Positions 54,844-64,000 of a stretch of DNA of 64,000 nucleotides are shown here, piece after piece. The stretch is from Rhipidocladum racemiflorum. Lineage: Eukaryota; Streptophyta; Magnoliopsida; Poales; Poaceae. The stretch spans positions 59,474,854 to 59,538,853 of the forward strand of contig CM070580.1 of NCBI GenBank assembly GCA_036346355.1, read 5' to 3'. A program made the position numbers and the translations under genes. Every line of letters starts with the position of its first letter. The first letter of the stretch is position 1. The notes beneath the pieces were generated by a model, which was given only the letters and a program-made list of their open reading frames with translations, did not search any database and was not told where the DNA came from.

Positions 54844-57700
54844 TGACCTCAATAAAATGACCCAAAAATTCAAAAACAAAATTGAATTGCAAATTGGTTG
54901 AGTCTTACCTGATTTTGGGCCGCCGCTCCCCGCTACCGTCTCCGGCCGCCACGCGCGCCCGCGCCGCTGCTGCAGCTGCTCGTGCCGCCGCAGCGCCGCT
55001 GCCACGCTGCGGCGTCATGCCCGTGTGACCCGTCCTCTCCGCGCGTCCTGTCGCCATGCCACGCCCATCCCCTGCTCCGCCACCGACCCCCGTCGCCTCC
55101 CGCGCCATGCCGGCAGCTCACCGCCCATGCCCTCGCCCATGCCGCGGCCCCCCTCGCCGTCGGGTATAAATACCCTCGCTCCCTCGCTTGCCCCTCGCCC
55201 GAGCTCTCTTGTCGAGGTTAGCCCCTTCCCCTTTTTCTTCCACGCCTCCGGCACCTGCGCTCAAGCCCTGCCGCTGCCCGGCCAGATCCCACTCCGCCGC
55301 CATCACCGATCCAGCCAACCCTAACCCTAGGCCTTCCCCCCCCGCCCGTTTCCCTTCCTCACCTCCGTCGCCCCCTCTTTCTCCCCGTTGCCCCTTTCCC
55401 TCCCGGCACCGGTCGAAACCGCCCTAGCACCGCCACCCTCGCCAAACCCTAACCCTAACCTTGCCCTGACCATCGTCCCCACCCGCCAGCCTCCTGGCCG
55501 CTCGGGCCCGCAAGCCAGTTGCCCCACGCCGGGACCCCACCCACCAGCGTCATAGCAGACTGGGCCCACCTGTCAGTGCGCTCGCCCGTACGTGGGCTGG
55601 CCCGCGAGGCCACGCGTAGCACCCCCCACCCCGTGGTCCGTGGGCCGAAATCGCGTCACTATGCGGCCCGTTTCTCATTTCGCTTTTTCTTTTATTTTTG
55701 GATTTAAATAATCCGAAAAATCCAGTAAAAATCCGGAAAAATTCAGAAAATTTCCGAAATTCCAAAAAAGACCAAAATACACCATCTTGACCGTTTCGAG
55801 CCACTAAGTCCAAAAATGGCCTCCGCTTCGCCAAATGAAGCTCCCAAAATTCTCAAAATGCCTAAATTGTCCTTCAATCTCCTCCGGCCAGTTTTTTCGT
55901 TTTCGTTTTCGTTTTTCGGTATTTTTCGTTTTCCGTTTGTTTTTCGTTTTCGTTCTGTTTTCCATTTTTGTTTTTGTTTTCCATTCATTTTTCGTTTTCG
56001 TTTTCGTCCGCCGTTTTCGTTTCGTTTATCATTTTCCTGTTCGTTGCGCTAGATCCGACGTTTGCGCATTACTCGGACCCGAGTATTTCTCGGAGCAAGG
56101 GCAGGACCAAACAGGAGCTGGGTACGACTACATCGGTTACACCCTAGATGACCCGTCAGCCCAGCAAGGCAAGCTGCACTTCCTTGAACATATTGAACCC
56201 AACTGACCATATTATCGTAGTATTTAATTTCTACTACATTAGCTTACTTATATGTTGAAATAATGAAAATCGATAGTTTAGAATGACATGCAGCTTAGTT
56301 ATACCCAGTTTCGCAATTAGCTTCCTTGACATTAATGAACCCTATTAAACCTTGATTAATCCTAGTTAATGATTATGCACACCCCGTAGATATCTTATAA
56401 TTGTCTCACTCAAAATATTTAATCGAGAAATGAAATTATGGCGAGCAGTTGGCTTGAAGTATTTAAAAATGTGCTACAGTCAGGGGGACAGTATTGGACT
56501 AGCCACGAGGTGGATGTGAGTCCGATTCCCGGCTGATGATTAATGCCATGGTTGGTTTGGGTGGTTGGTACGAGTAGGTACCAAGTTGGTTTGTGGATAG
56601 TTGAATGGCTTGGTCTTTGGCAATATAAGGTTAAACCCCCTTGAGCAAAGTAAATAAGTTAAGTTTTTGTTCAACCACAAGTTGGGACCGGTCAGTTTAG
56701 TTGAACCGTTTCCCAACATAACTCAGTACATTGTTCGTCTCCTGGGAATACTTATATGATGGTACCATTCTTGAAAGGAGAATGGGGAGCAACATTCCCA
56801 ACAGAGGAATGACTGGTGGGGTGGAACAGGAATGGACATCGAGGTGTCGTTCGCCGGTTCTCACAACGGTAGGCACCCACTTAGTATTGGATAGCGTATC
56901 CTGCCTTGGCCAGTGGGGTCCCAAGAACAGTGGGCCCAAGCACCTATCGGGTAGGAGCTACCATGGGGATGTTCAATCAAAAGGCTGTGATTATCTCGGG
57001 CCGGCCGCATGCATTCAAGTTGCATGTAAGTCATGTGTGGCATTAACGATCGTTGATATCTTGTGGGTAAAGCTGAGCAGCTCTGTAGAGTCAAAATTAA
57101 TGGTATTCGAATACGCCGTGCTTCCAGTTAATAAAGCTAAGTTTAAATTGGGGTGACACCCGTAACCTAGCTCAAGTAGTCTTTGGAGAATTTTGAGAAT
57201 GTGGCTTAATTGTGTAACTTGTGGAAACCCCCCTACTATTATTGATGGTTTGTGTTTTCAAATGTACAATGCCATTACAAATAAAATTGCATCCACAATA
57301 CTTAAACCTTCTACCAAATCCATTGTAATCCCTTGCATATAGTATTCAGCATTCTCCCGTGCGACTTGTTGAGTACGGTTGTGTACTCACCCTTGCTTAA
57401 CCCAACCCTTTCAGAGATCCAAGAAGCTGGAGTTTACCAAGAGATTATAGACGGCGAATTGGTTTGGTTTTGAGGTCTTAGTCTTTTGCTTAGGCTTACC
57501 TGTGCAGTTTTTTGGATGTAATCTAAATGGGGCCCAGCTGCACATTTTTTTGTAAAAACTTGGCCGTTAGGCCTTATATTATATACAAACAGTTGAATTC
57601 GTCCTTTGGCTGGCAATGTGTGCTTGGTTCCCGATAGCTAATCTTTCTGGGTAGTTGTTGTGGTATTTAAACGTACCACCTGAAAAGGCAGTCCATTACA
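54844..57700 (+). mobile_element. Gypsy LTR, plus orientation, related to the LTR at 37505-40469
   Basis: The right end (57600-57700, ...ggcagtccattaca) is the inverted counterpart of 37505-37600, and the left part (acctgattttgggcc, 54908) matches the LTR start at 59561-59640. The GC-rich 54900-55650 holds Pro/Arg-rich open frames in many phases that are composition effects. The left boundary is approximate and no target duplication was found. Confidence 0.65.
55889..56042 (+). repeat. (TTTTCG)-like low-complexity tract
   Basis: About 150 bp of degenerate ttttcgtttt repeats lie inside the LTR; the encoded Phe/Arg string is an artefact. Confidence 0.7.
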
Positions 57701-57707
57701 CCCAATG

Positions 57708-57952
57708 TCTCTCCTTAAATTCGTCTTATCATAGTAGAACCTAACATGAAAAATCAATTATAATTTATCACCAACTGTCGAAACAAATTTTAAGAAAAGC
57801 TACAAGTTTCCAAGTTTCAGAAAGTTTGGACCAGTCTCTCCTTAAATTCGTCTTATCATAGTAGAACCTGACATGAAAAATCAATTATAATTTATCACCA
57901 ACTCTCGAAACAAATTTTAAGAAAAGCTACAAGTTTCAGAAAGTTTGGACCA
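57708..57952 (+). repeat. Direct tandem duplication, period 127 bp
   Basis: 57708-57834 and 57835-57952 are near identical, differing by two substitutions and loss of an 8-bp caagtttc in the second. The duplication starts eight bases after the LTR end at 57700. Confidence 0.9.
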
Positions 57953-59560
57953 AGCTGAATAATTTGATTACAAATGTCACAAGCCCTGAATCTTTTTTAC
58001 TGACATACAGAAGGGATTTGAGTCTTCCACAGAAATAACCAAGAGCACTTTGATGGGGTTGCCTTCTGCGATGCTACTATTGGCAATGAGAGTGCAATAG
58101 AAATCATTTTATTTAACGTTATTTGTTTAGTAGGCCAATAACAAAGTAGAAGTCATTTACTCACAGATCATTTTTCAATTTTGCCTTTTCCAAGAAAGAA
58201 ATTGTGGTGGGTAGTATTGGTAAGTAAACACCGATGTCTTCTTGCTACTATTTGACCGAATTAATGGAGTCAGTAGCTCAAGCATGAAGCGAAATGAGGA
58301 AATTCTACCTAAAAAGCATGCCATTTCACCTCGGCTCATTCAAACATGTGAAAAACCTTTTTTCTAGAAAAAGGAGGCGTGAAGTTTTTCTTTGTTTGCA
58401 CCGGTTGGGCAGTTCAATAGCGTATGACACTGATGCAGAAATGACACTAGTAAAGCACACTATGACTATATATGGAAACTGTATAATTTTCAGCATGCAC
58501 TAGGGAAGCACTCCGACCTATTTCTGATTATCTTCATGCAAGAATGTAACATACCATGATTGAATGAAGATCCAGATGAATGCTGGTTTCAATTTTCTTT
58601 CTTTTACAAATGTTTCCTTTTAATTGTCTCTTATGCAGTGGCGAAACTATAAAATTTCTAATGGGTGTGCCCGTGCCTGCCGGACAGCCCGAGCCGCTTG
58701 CCGCGCACGCGCTGCTTTCCGCATCGCGCGCCCGGCCGACGGCCAGAGAGAATTGCCACGCCGCTCGCCCACCCCATGTTTCCCACCGTGCCACCACTCT
58801 CCTGGCTCGCGCAACGCCGCCGCTAGCCCGAGCCGCTTTCCGCGTAGCATGCCGCCTACCACGCTGCGCGCTCGTCCGCTCGCTTGAGCTGCCTGCTGCG
58901 CCGCCACCCGCTTGAGCCACTTGCCGCGCCGCTTGCCCCCCTTTTTTGGCTTGCTGACCACATATTGCATAAACAAATTAGCTGGGAAAAAGCTTAAAAA
59001 AATTACTCATATTGAAAAAAGTGATAGAACCAATTGAAACTAAAAGTCACAAGCTGTGGTATAATTAATAACATAATGGTAAAGTGCATACCTAACAGGC
59101 CCATTGCTTTCTGTTCCAGAAAGCTCTACAATGTCAAGATAAACTTTCTTCACCAAAATCCTTTTGACATATAATTTATCTTAACAAATAAAAGAACAAG
59201 TTTACCTTTGTTTGGACGATTTCTCACCCCGCGCTCTAGCCTTCTCTCTCCGCAAACGACACAGCCCGCCCTTTGCCCCTCGGCCCACGCCCTGCTACGC
59301 GCTTGTAGCCCCCACGTTCCCCACAACCGCATCCATCGTCCCACTCGCCCCTCACGTCCGTCGCCCCCCTCACCCGTTGCCGCACCCCCACAGCTCGACC
59401 ATTCGACCCCATAGCACCTCCCCCTCGAGCGCCTCATCCCAGCGCCACCAAACCCCACCCCAGCACCTAACGCTGTGTGCCCGCTACTCTCATCTCCCTC
59501 CTCCCCGCCGCCATCCCTAGAAGTGCCACCGCCGCCTCCTCTCCTCCCCAAGATGGTGCA
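57953..59560. other. No supported gene; GC-rich low-complexity stretches
   Basis: 58660-58940 and 59215-59560 are rich in gccgc/cgcccc and give long open frames on both strands with Ala/Arg/Pro bias. None matches a family I recognise. 59215-59560 may be more LTR-type leader sequence. Confidence 0.4.
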
Positions 59561-59724
59561 TGAAATAACCTCAAAAATTTCAAAAGGAAATTAAATTTGA
59601 ATTCGGTTTATTTGGATTTACCTGATTTTGCTTTTGGGCCTCCACTCGTTTTGGGCCGTTCCGGCCCAGTTCCTCTTGCCGACCCAGCTCAACTCGCGCC
59701 CGCTCCCATCACCATCCGCCAACC
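59561..59724 (+). repeat. Gypsy LTR start fragment
   Basis: TGAAATAACCTC... matches the start of the minus-strand LTR that ends at 40469 and carries the acctgattttg...gggcc block also at 54908. It is cut by the next LTR at 59725. Confidence 0.55.
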
Positions 59725-60090
59725 TGTTGGGACCCGAATTTGCAAATCTGGACCCTCTGTGTAATCAACACTAGTCCAGGAACGCGCTAGTACACACAGT
59801 CTCAACATTGGTAAATATCACAATCATACTCAACGAGATAATAAGGTACCTTAAATAGTTAACCAAGCTGGTTGCTCGACCTTAAGGTCAAGTTACAAAT
59901 ATACGCTACGCAGGGCGAGAACTTAATAAAAGAGAAATAACAGCAGCGGAAAATAAGATAACTTCGTGGCGCCATCCAGTATACCACAGGCAACTGACTG
60001 GGCTCGCTCCCTGGTTAGACGGTTCCTCTTGGAGCTCCTCCTCCAAAGCTGGTGTAGACTCTTCTTCAACTGGTGTTGTATTGTGGCAAG

Positions 60091-61656
60091 TGAAGGGAAT
60101 ATGCCCTAGATCAATCATGGTGATGATTGTGATACGTCTTTGTTCATGTAATAATGATAACTTTATTTATCGGTTCCCTGAATATATGTTACGACTTTGT
60201 TCATTGGATACGATCTGATTGTGAAACACATTGTCAAGTGACATTATTCTAAACGGGTCCCTGATCCATATCATTACGAGGAGCGGTGATAATTTGATCA
60301 GCACATGTATTGGTTGATGGTAATGTTTCGCATACCATAGATATGGAGATATCAAACCAATAATGTGGACACATGTTGGAGAACATGGGTAGTCGGACAA
60401 GACCCACTCCGAGACGCTGTGAGTTGTTATCTCTTATAGTGCCATCAGCGTATAGTCTCGAGTGGTACGCCTATATGGTCCTTAGACCTGAGATTGTCAT
60501 GGATGCCTAGCATGTAGACTTGTATGCTTTGGTATCATCAAACGCTACACCGTAACAGGGTAGTCATAAAGATGAAATACTGGGTATGCCACGATACATT
60601 GCCAAGGGTGTGATGATCAAGATGGGATTTGCCCCTCCTAGATAACGGGAGAGATACCTCTGGGCCCCTCGAGTGGATGGATAAGGAAAACGCACGGCCG
60701 TGCTAATATGACTAAAGAGTTGGTCATGGTTTGTATCCATCACCTTTGTCGAGTGAAGTGGTCAAGCTATCAACAAGGGTGGCATGCATCTCGCCTTGAG
60801 CTTGGCGGTATCGTGTGGCGAAGTGATCGGTATGTGAGTGTATCAAGGTTCAGCCGAATATTGATTAGGTTCATTCGGGGGTCAATACGTACTGCTAGGT
60901 GCCGCTGTTGATCAATGAATTGGAAACGGGTTCCGAATTCATAACCGACTTGCACTGAACCTAACGGGTCACACACTTAACGAGTTGGAATAGTTTACGG
61001 GTTTGTGCATGGATAGGATCCGCATTGGAGATGGAAACCTAGCGGGCTTCGGCCCACTAGCGTGTCTATAAAAAAGGGAGGCCAGGAACAATGCATGGCA
61101 CGGATTAGAACCCTCACCACGTTCAGCCGCCGTGCATCCCTCCTGCTCCCCAGAAACCCAAGCTGTGCGGCGAGGTGCTAGCACACCCCGCACGGCGTTC
61201 CTGCTCGATGCGTGTGGATCTTGTTAGAGGCGCCGCCATCCGTGGGCGCGCTGGTTGGATCTCCGACGACTTTCATCGGTGACCACGCGGACGAGGTCGG
61301 CGACCACGCGGACGAGGTCGGCGACCACGCGGACGAGGTCGGCGACCACGCGGACGAGGTCGGCGACCACGCGGACGAGGTCGGCGACCACGCGGACGAG
61401 ATCGGCGACCACTCGGACGAGGTCGGCGACCACTCGGACGAGATCGGCGACCACTCGGACGAGGACGGCAGCAACTCGGTGGAGATCGGTGCCGATCGGG
61501 AGGTGATCAACTACATCCTCAACGCGCGTGAATCTGCTTCCGCTGCATCTGCGCGACAAGGGTAACGATCTGTGATCCTTTACTTCCATGTGATCTTGGG
61601 TGTTCGTGGTAGAAATTTTGATTTTTTGCTCGCGTAGCCTACCCCTAACCCCAACA
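60091..61656 (+). mobile_element. Copia solo LTR, 1566 bp
   Basis: It runs TGAAGGGAATATGCCC...ccccaaca with duplication GCAAG (60086-60090 and 61657-61661). The opening is like that of a widespread grass copia LTR. No internal part is present. The orientation is inferred from that opening. Confidence 0.8.
61281..61470 (+). repeat. 21-bp tandem repeat, about nine copies, open reading frame kept
   Basis: The unit gaccacgcggacgaggtcgg(c) repeats from 61281, with later copies changed to cactcg. On the + strand it encodes a seven-residue repeat DH(A/S)DE(V/I)G; on the minus strand a continuous VVADLVR repeat is also open. It lies in the 3' part of the copia solo LTR. Confidence 0.9.
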
Positions 61657-62238
61657 GCAAGGGTGAGTACTTGGTACTCAGCAAGTCATGCACAGAATGC
61701 AACTAATATACTACATGCATGGCTTAGTACAAAGGAGTAGCTCAGGGTATAATTGCAGTAAACAGCATTTGACAAGTACATAAGTAGATTTGAAGGCAGT
61801 GGTAACAAGTTTAAGAGCAATAACTTTTCCAGGAATTAAATAAACATCTTTTCCAATCCTAATCCACATTTCCATCAACATCATTATTAAACCCAAACCC
61901 AACCTTTCAAGTCCAAGTTATTTTCAAGAAAGTCTAACCCTTGACTGTAATCCCCGAGCAATGTCCAATACCGCGGACACGGCTATTCGAATAGATTTTT
62001 CACTCTGCAGAGGTTATGCACTTTACCCACAAGATACAGCCAAACGCCACAAAGGCGAGTGTCCGTAACAAAGTCTTTCGGAAACATCTAACAGCACAAG
62101 TGGTCCTCCCCGGTGATTGCACACTAACCCTTCCCTTAGCGAAGGCGAAGTTTAGGCCAATCCACCGTTAGATGGGTACCTGGCCGCAGCCCCGGTACGC
62201 TCCCCCGTACAACTACACAAAAGGTATAGTTGACACCC

Positions 62239-64000
62239 CTGTCAAGGCCCTGAATTTCAAGATTCCTGGGAAGTCCGGAGTATCCGGATTTAATGTCCGG
62301 AATGTCCGGATACAACCCGGAGTGTCCGGGTTAAATGTCCGGAGTATCCGGGTTAGTCAACCGAACACCCCAACCCGGAGTGTCCGGACTAGTGTCCGGA
62401 TTTGTCGGGGTGAGAATATAAGTGTCCGTTTTCTTGGCTCTCTACCACATTTCTCTTCCCACCCATTTGCTCTCCTCTACTCCGGCGACTCCTCCACCCC
62501 GAGCTCCACTCCGGTGACTCCCCACCGGCCGGTGAATCTCCGTGGCTCCTCCCCGGCGTCCTCAAGCTCCTCCCCAAGCCGGTGTTCTCCTTCTACCCGG
62601 CTACTCCTTCCTCTTCCTCCTCCTCGAAGGTAAGGTCCCTTCCGGGAGTTGGTTCGTGGGTTTCTTGGGTTCTAGGGCCATCCATGGTGGGGTTAGGGTT
62701 TGGATTTAGATTTGGGAGTTGGGGATGAACTTTGGAGTTCTAAAGTTTTGAGGTGTGGTGATTCTTGGGTTGGATTTGGGACTTGGGTTGGTGAATGTGG
62801 GTGCTAGGGTGGTAGATCGGGTAGCAATGATGCCATCCCAAGAGCTAAAATAGGTTTGGTTGGGGTTTACTCTAGCTAGCGCCGTTTTCTCGAGGTTTGG
62901 GCTAGCTCAAAGCTTCTCCGACCGTGCAAGGTGTAGAAAAGTCGTAAATCAGGTCGTTGTGAAGCCGTAGAGAGTGGTGGGACTTCCATCCCTAGGTCGT
63001 GATGGACCAAATGCTCCTGGTCCGGAGTATCCGGACAAAAGGCCCGCAGTGTCCGGATTATCCGGACTGTCCGGATAAATTTTCCAGACTATCCGGACTG
63101 GCTGGTCTGTCTCTCGCGCGGGATTTCCATCAGTTGAGCTATTACTTGGGGGTTTTACAATTGTACTTCATTCATATGCATTGCATGCATCTTATTTATG
63201 CATTGTACCCTGTAGAGAGCGATCCCGCGGGACTTGACTCCGCGGTGACTGAGGGTGCTACCGGAGAGCCAGCTACCACCGACCCGCAAGCAGAAGGACA
63301 AGGCGCACCTATGCATCTTGAACCCTGTGTAACTATATTTTTGCGAATCAATGGCTTAATTGTGAATTACGTATTGCATTAGGAATTGAATTGTGGGATA
63401 GGATTAGATCCTAATTGTTGCACATACCCTCCTTCATACTTGTCGAACACCTCCGTTGAAGCTAGATTATGGGTATTAATTGTGTCATGCTTAGTATGCT
63501 TAGAAGTCGGGTTGGGCCAAGTGATGGAAGGTTCCACCGCTTGAGATTATTTACTTCACAGGTATTGGGTTGCAATGGGTTACTTATGAGAAATTGAACG
63601 GTTGAAATTGGAGACCGGGCGGGAGAGTTGGACGTTTGGGTAAGGAGACCCAAATGTGGTAGTCCCGCCTGAGTCAGCTAAGGACCGATCCGATGTTTAA
63701 CTGTGGCTGAGCACCATTAGGTTGATCGCATGCCCGATTATGGTACGGTAAGCCGCTCTTTCATCGCATGCCGTTCGATGAGCCATGCCCTCATGCGGTT
63801 GGATGTGGTTGAGGGCGAGGCCTAGGCCGGCTCTCGAGCGCCGGCTTGGGCCGCTCGAGGGGGTGCTAGGTTTTCGGGCCGCATGAAGATGCCTCAACGA
63901 ATGGGTATGGATGGGAGGGGGTTGACATGAGGTTCCTTTGTTGCACATGTCGTGTGATCGATGCTTCCCTGCAGGGTTAATTAAGCGATTCGAATTGCCG
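62239..64000 (+). mobile_element. Gypsy-type LTR remnant with tccgga microrepeats
   Basis: Copies of a tccgga(g/t)tatccgg-type motif cluster at 62272-62410 and 63010-63100. The right part (63480-63800, with cctgagtcagctaaggacc at 63671) resembles the LTR at the window's start. ORFs at 62172-62633 and 62999-63382 have low-complexity content and no family match. The right boundary is outside the window. Confidence 0.5.

Larger units (their letters stand above)
59725..62238 (-). mobile_element. Partial gypsy LTR, split by a copia solo LTR
   Basis: 59725-60090 joined to 61657-62238 aligns closely with 27639-28570 of the intronic solo LTR (tgttgggacccgaatttgc, and gcaagggtgagtacttggta). Homology ends at gttgaca near 62238, so about 2.1 kb of the LTR is missing on that side. 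Confidence 0.75.

Noticed and set aside
54982..55427. Proline/arginine-rich ORFs on both strands
   Set aside because: They result from GC-rich LTR sequence; no domain, and the same region is open in many frames.
55316..55462. Telomere-like ccctaaccctaa runs
   Set aside because: Only two to three units at two places inside a gypsy LTR; too short for an interstitial telomere array.
61212..61565. Acidic repeat ORF as a protein-coding gene
   Set aside because: It lies in a solo LTR and is open on both strands because the repeat unit is a multiple of three; kept as a repeat only.
1..64000. tRNA, rRNA, CRISPR arrays or bacterial-type operons
   Set aside because: No cloverleaf, rRNA core or regularly spaced identical repeats with unique spacers were seen; the tandem arrays found have no spacers.

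Overview
This is a piece of a grass (Poaceae-type) nuclear genome. It holds one convincing host gene in a sea of nested transposable elements. The evidence is GT-AG introns, plant Ty1-copia and Ty3-gypsy primer-binding sites of the TGGTATCAGAGC type, chromovirus and MULE/PMD coding remains, and a very GC-rich, GA-flanked first exon typical of grasses. I see no bacterial operon, tRNA, rRNA or CRISPR array.

Left block (1-15963): the end of an old gypsy LTR, then a decayed Sirevirus-like copia element (about 1816-15963) with gag and the first part of the protease at one end and RNase H at the other. A second LTR-type insertion (4385-11695, TSD ACTAG) split it. That insertion in turn carries a gag-only gypsy-like retrotransposon in tandem LTR-internal-LTR-internal form (5014-10391). 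The copia 3' LTR carries an array of hairpin repeats and a 564-bp hAT-type element.

Host gene (16694-36743, + strand): an 11-exon gene of the TOM1/TOM3/THH1 family of seven-pass membrane proteins, with 302 codons plus stop in one consistent reading frame. Its first intron is 16,849 bp and contains a recent Reina-like chromovirus (17868-23104, TSD AATCC), an old minus-strand LTR (about 24840-31740) broken by a hAT-type element (26153-27056, TSD ATATTAGC) and by a 3.1-kb solo LTR (27639-30738, TSD ACTAA), and a possible MITE. A possible 271-bp Helitron lies beside the exon 9 donor.

Right block (37505-64000): a truncated minus-strand Tekay/Del-like chromovirus (LTR 37505-40469, pol 40506-43388). 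Next, on the + strand, a decayed MULE-type cluster holds a mudrA-like transposase (44573-47139), a multi-exon plant mobile domain gene (47383-50232) and a GRF zinc-finger gene (51109-52533), then three 180-bp tandem repeats. The rest is a patchwork of gypsy LTR pieces, one interrupted by a solo copia LTR with a clear TSD (60091-61656) that carries a 21-bp coding-phase tandem repeat.

LTR insertions with readable flanking duplications are recent enough to date in order. All element coding regions I read are broken, and several of the stops look like C-to-T changes. Only the TOM1-family gene appears intact.
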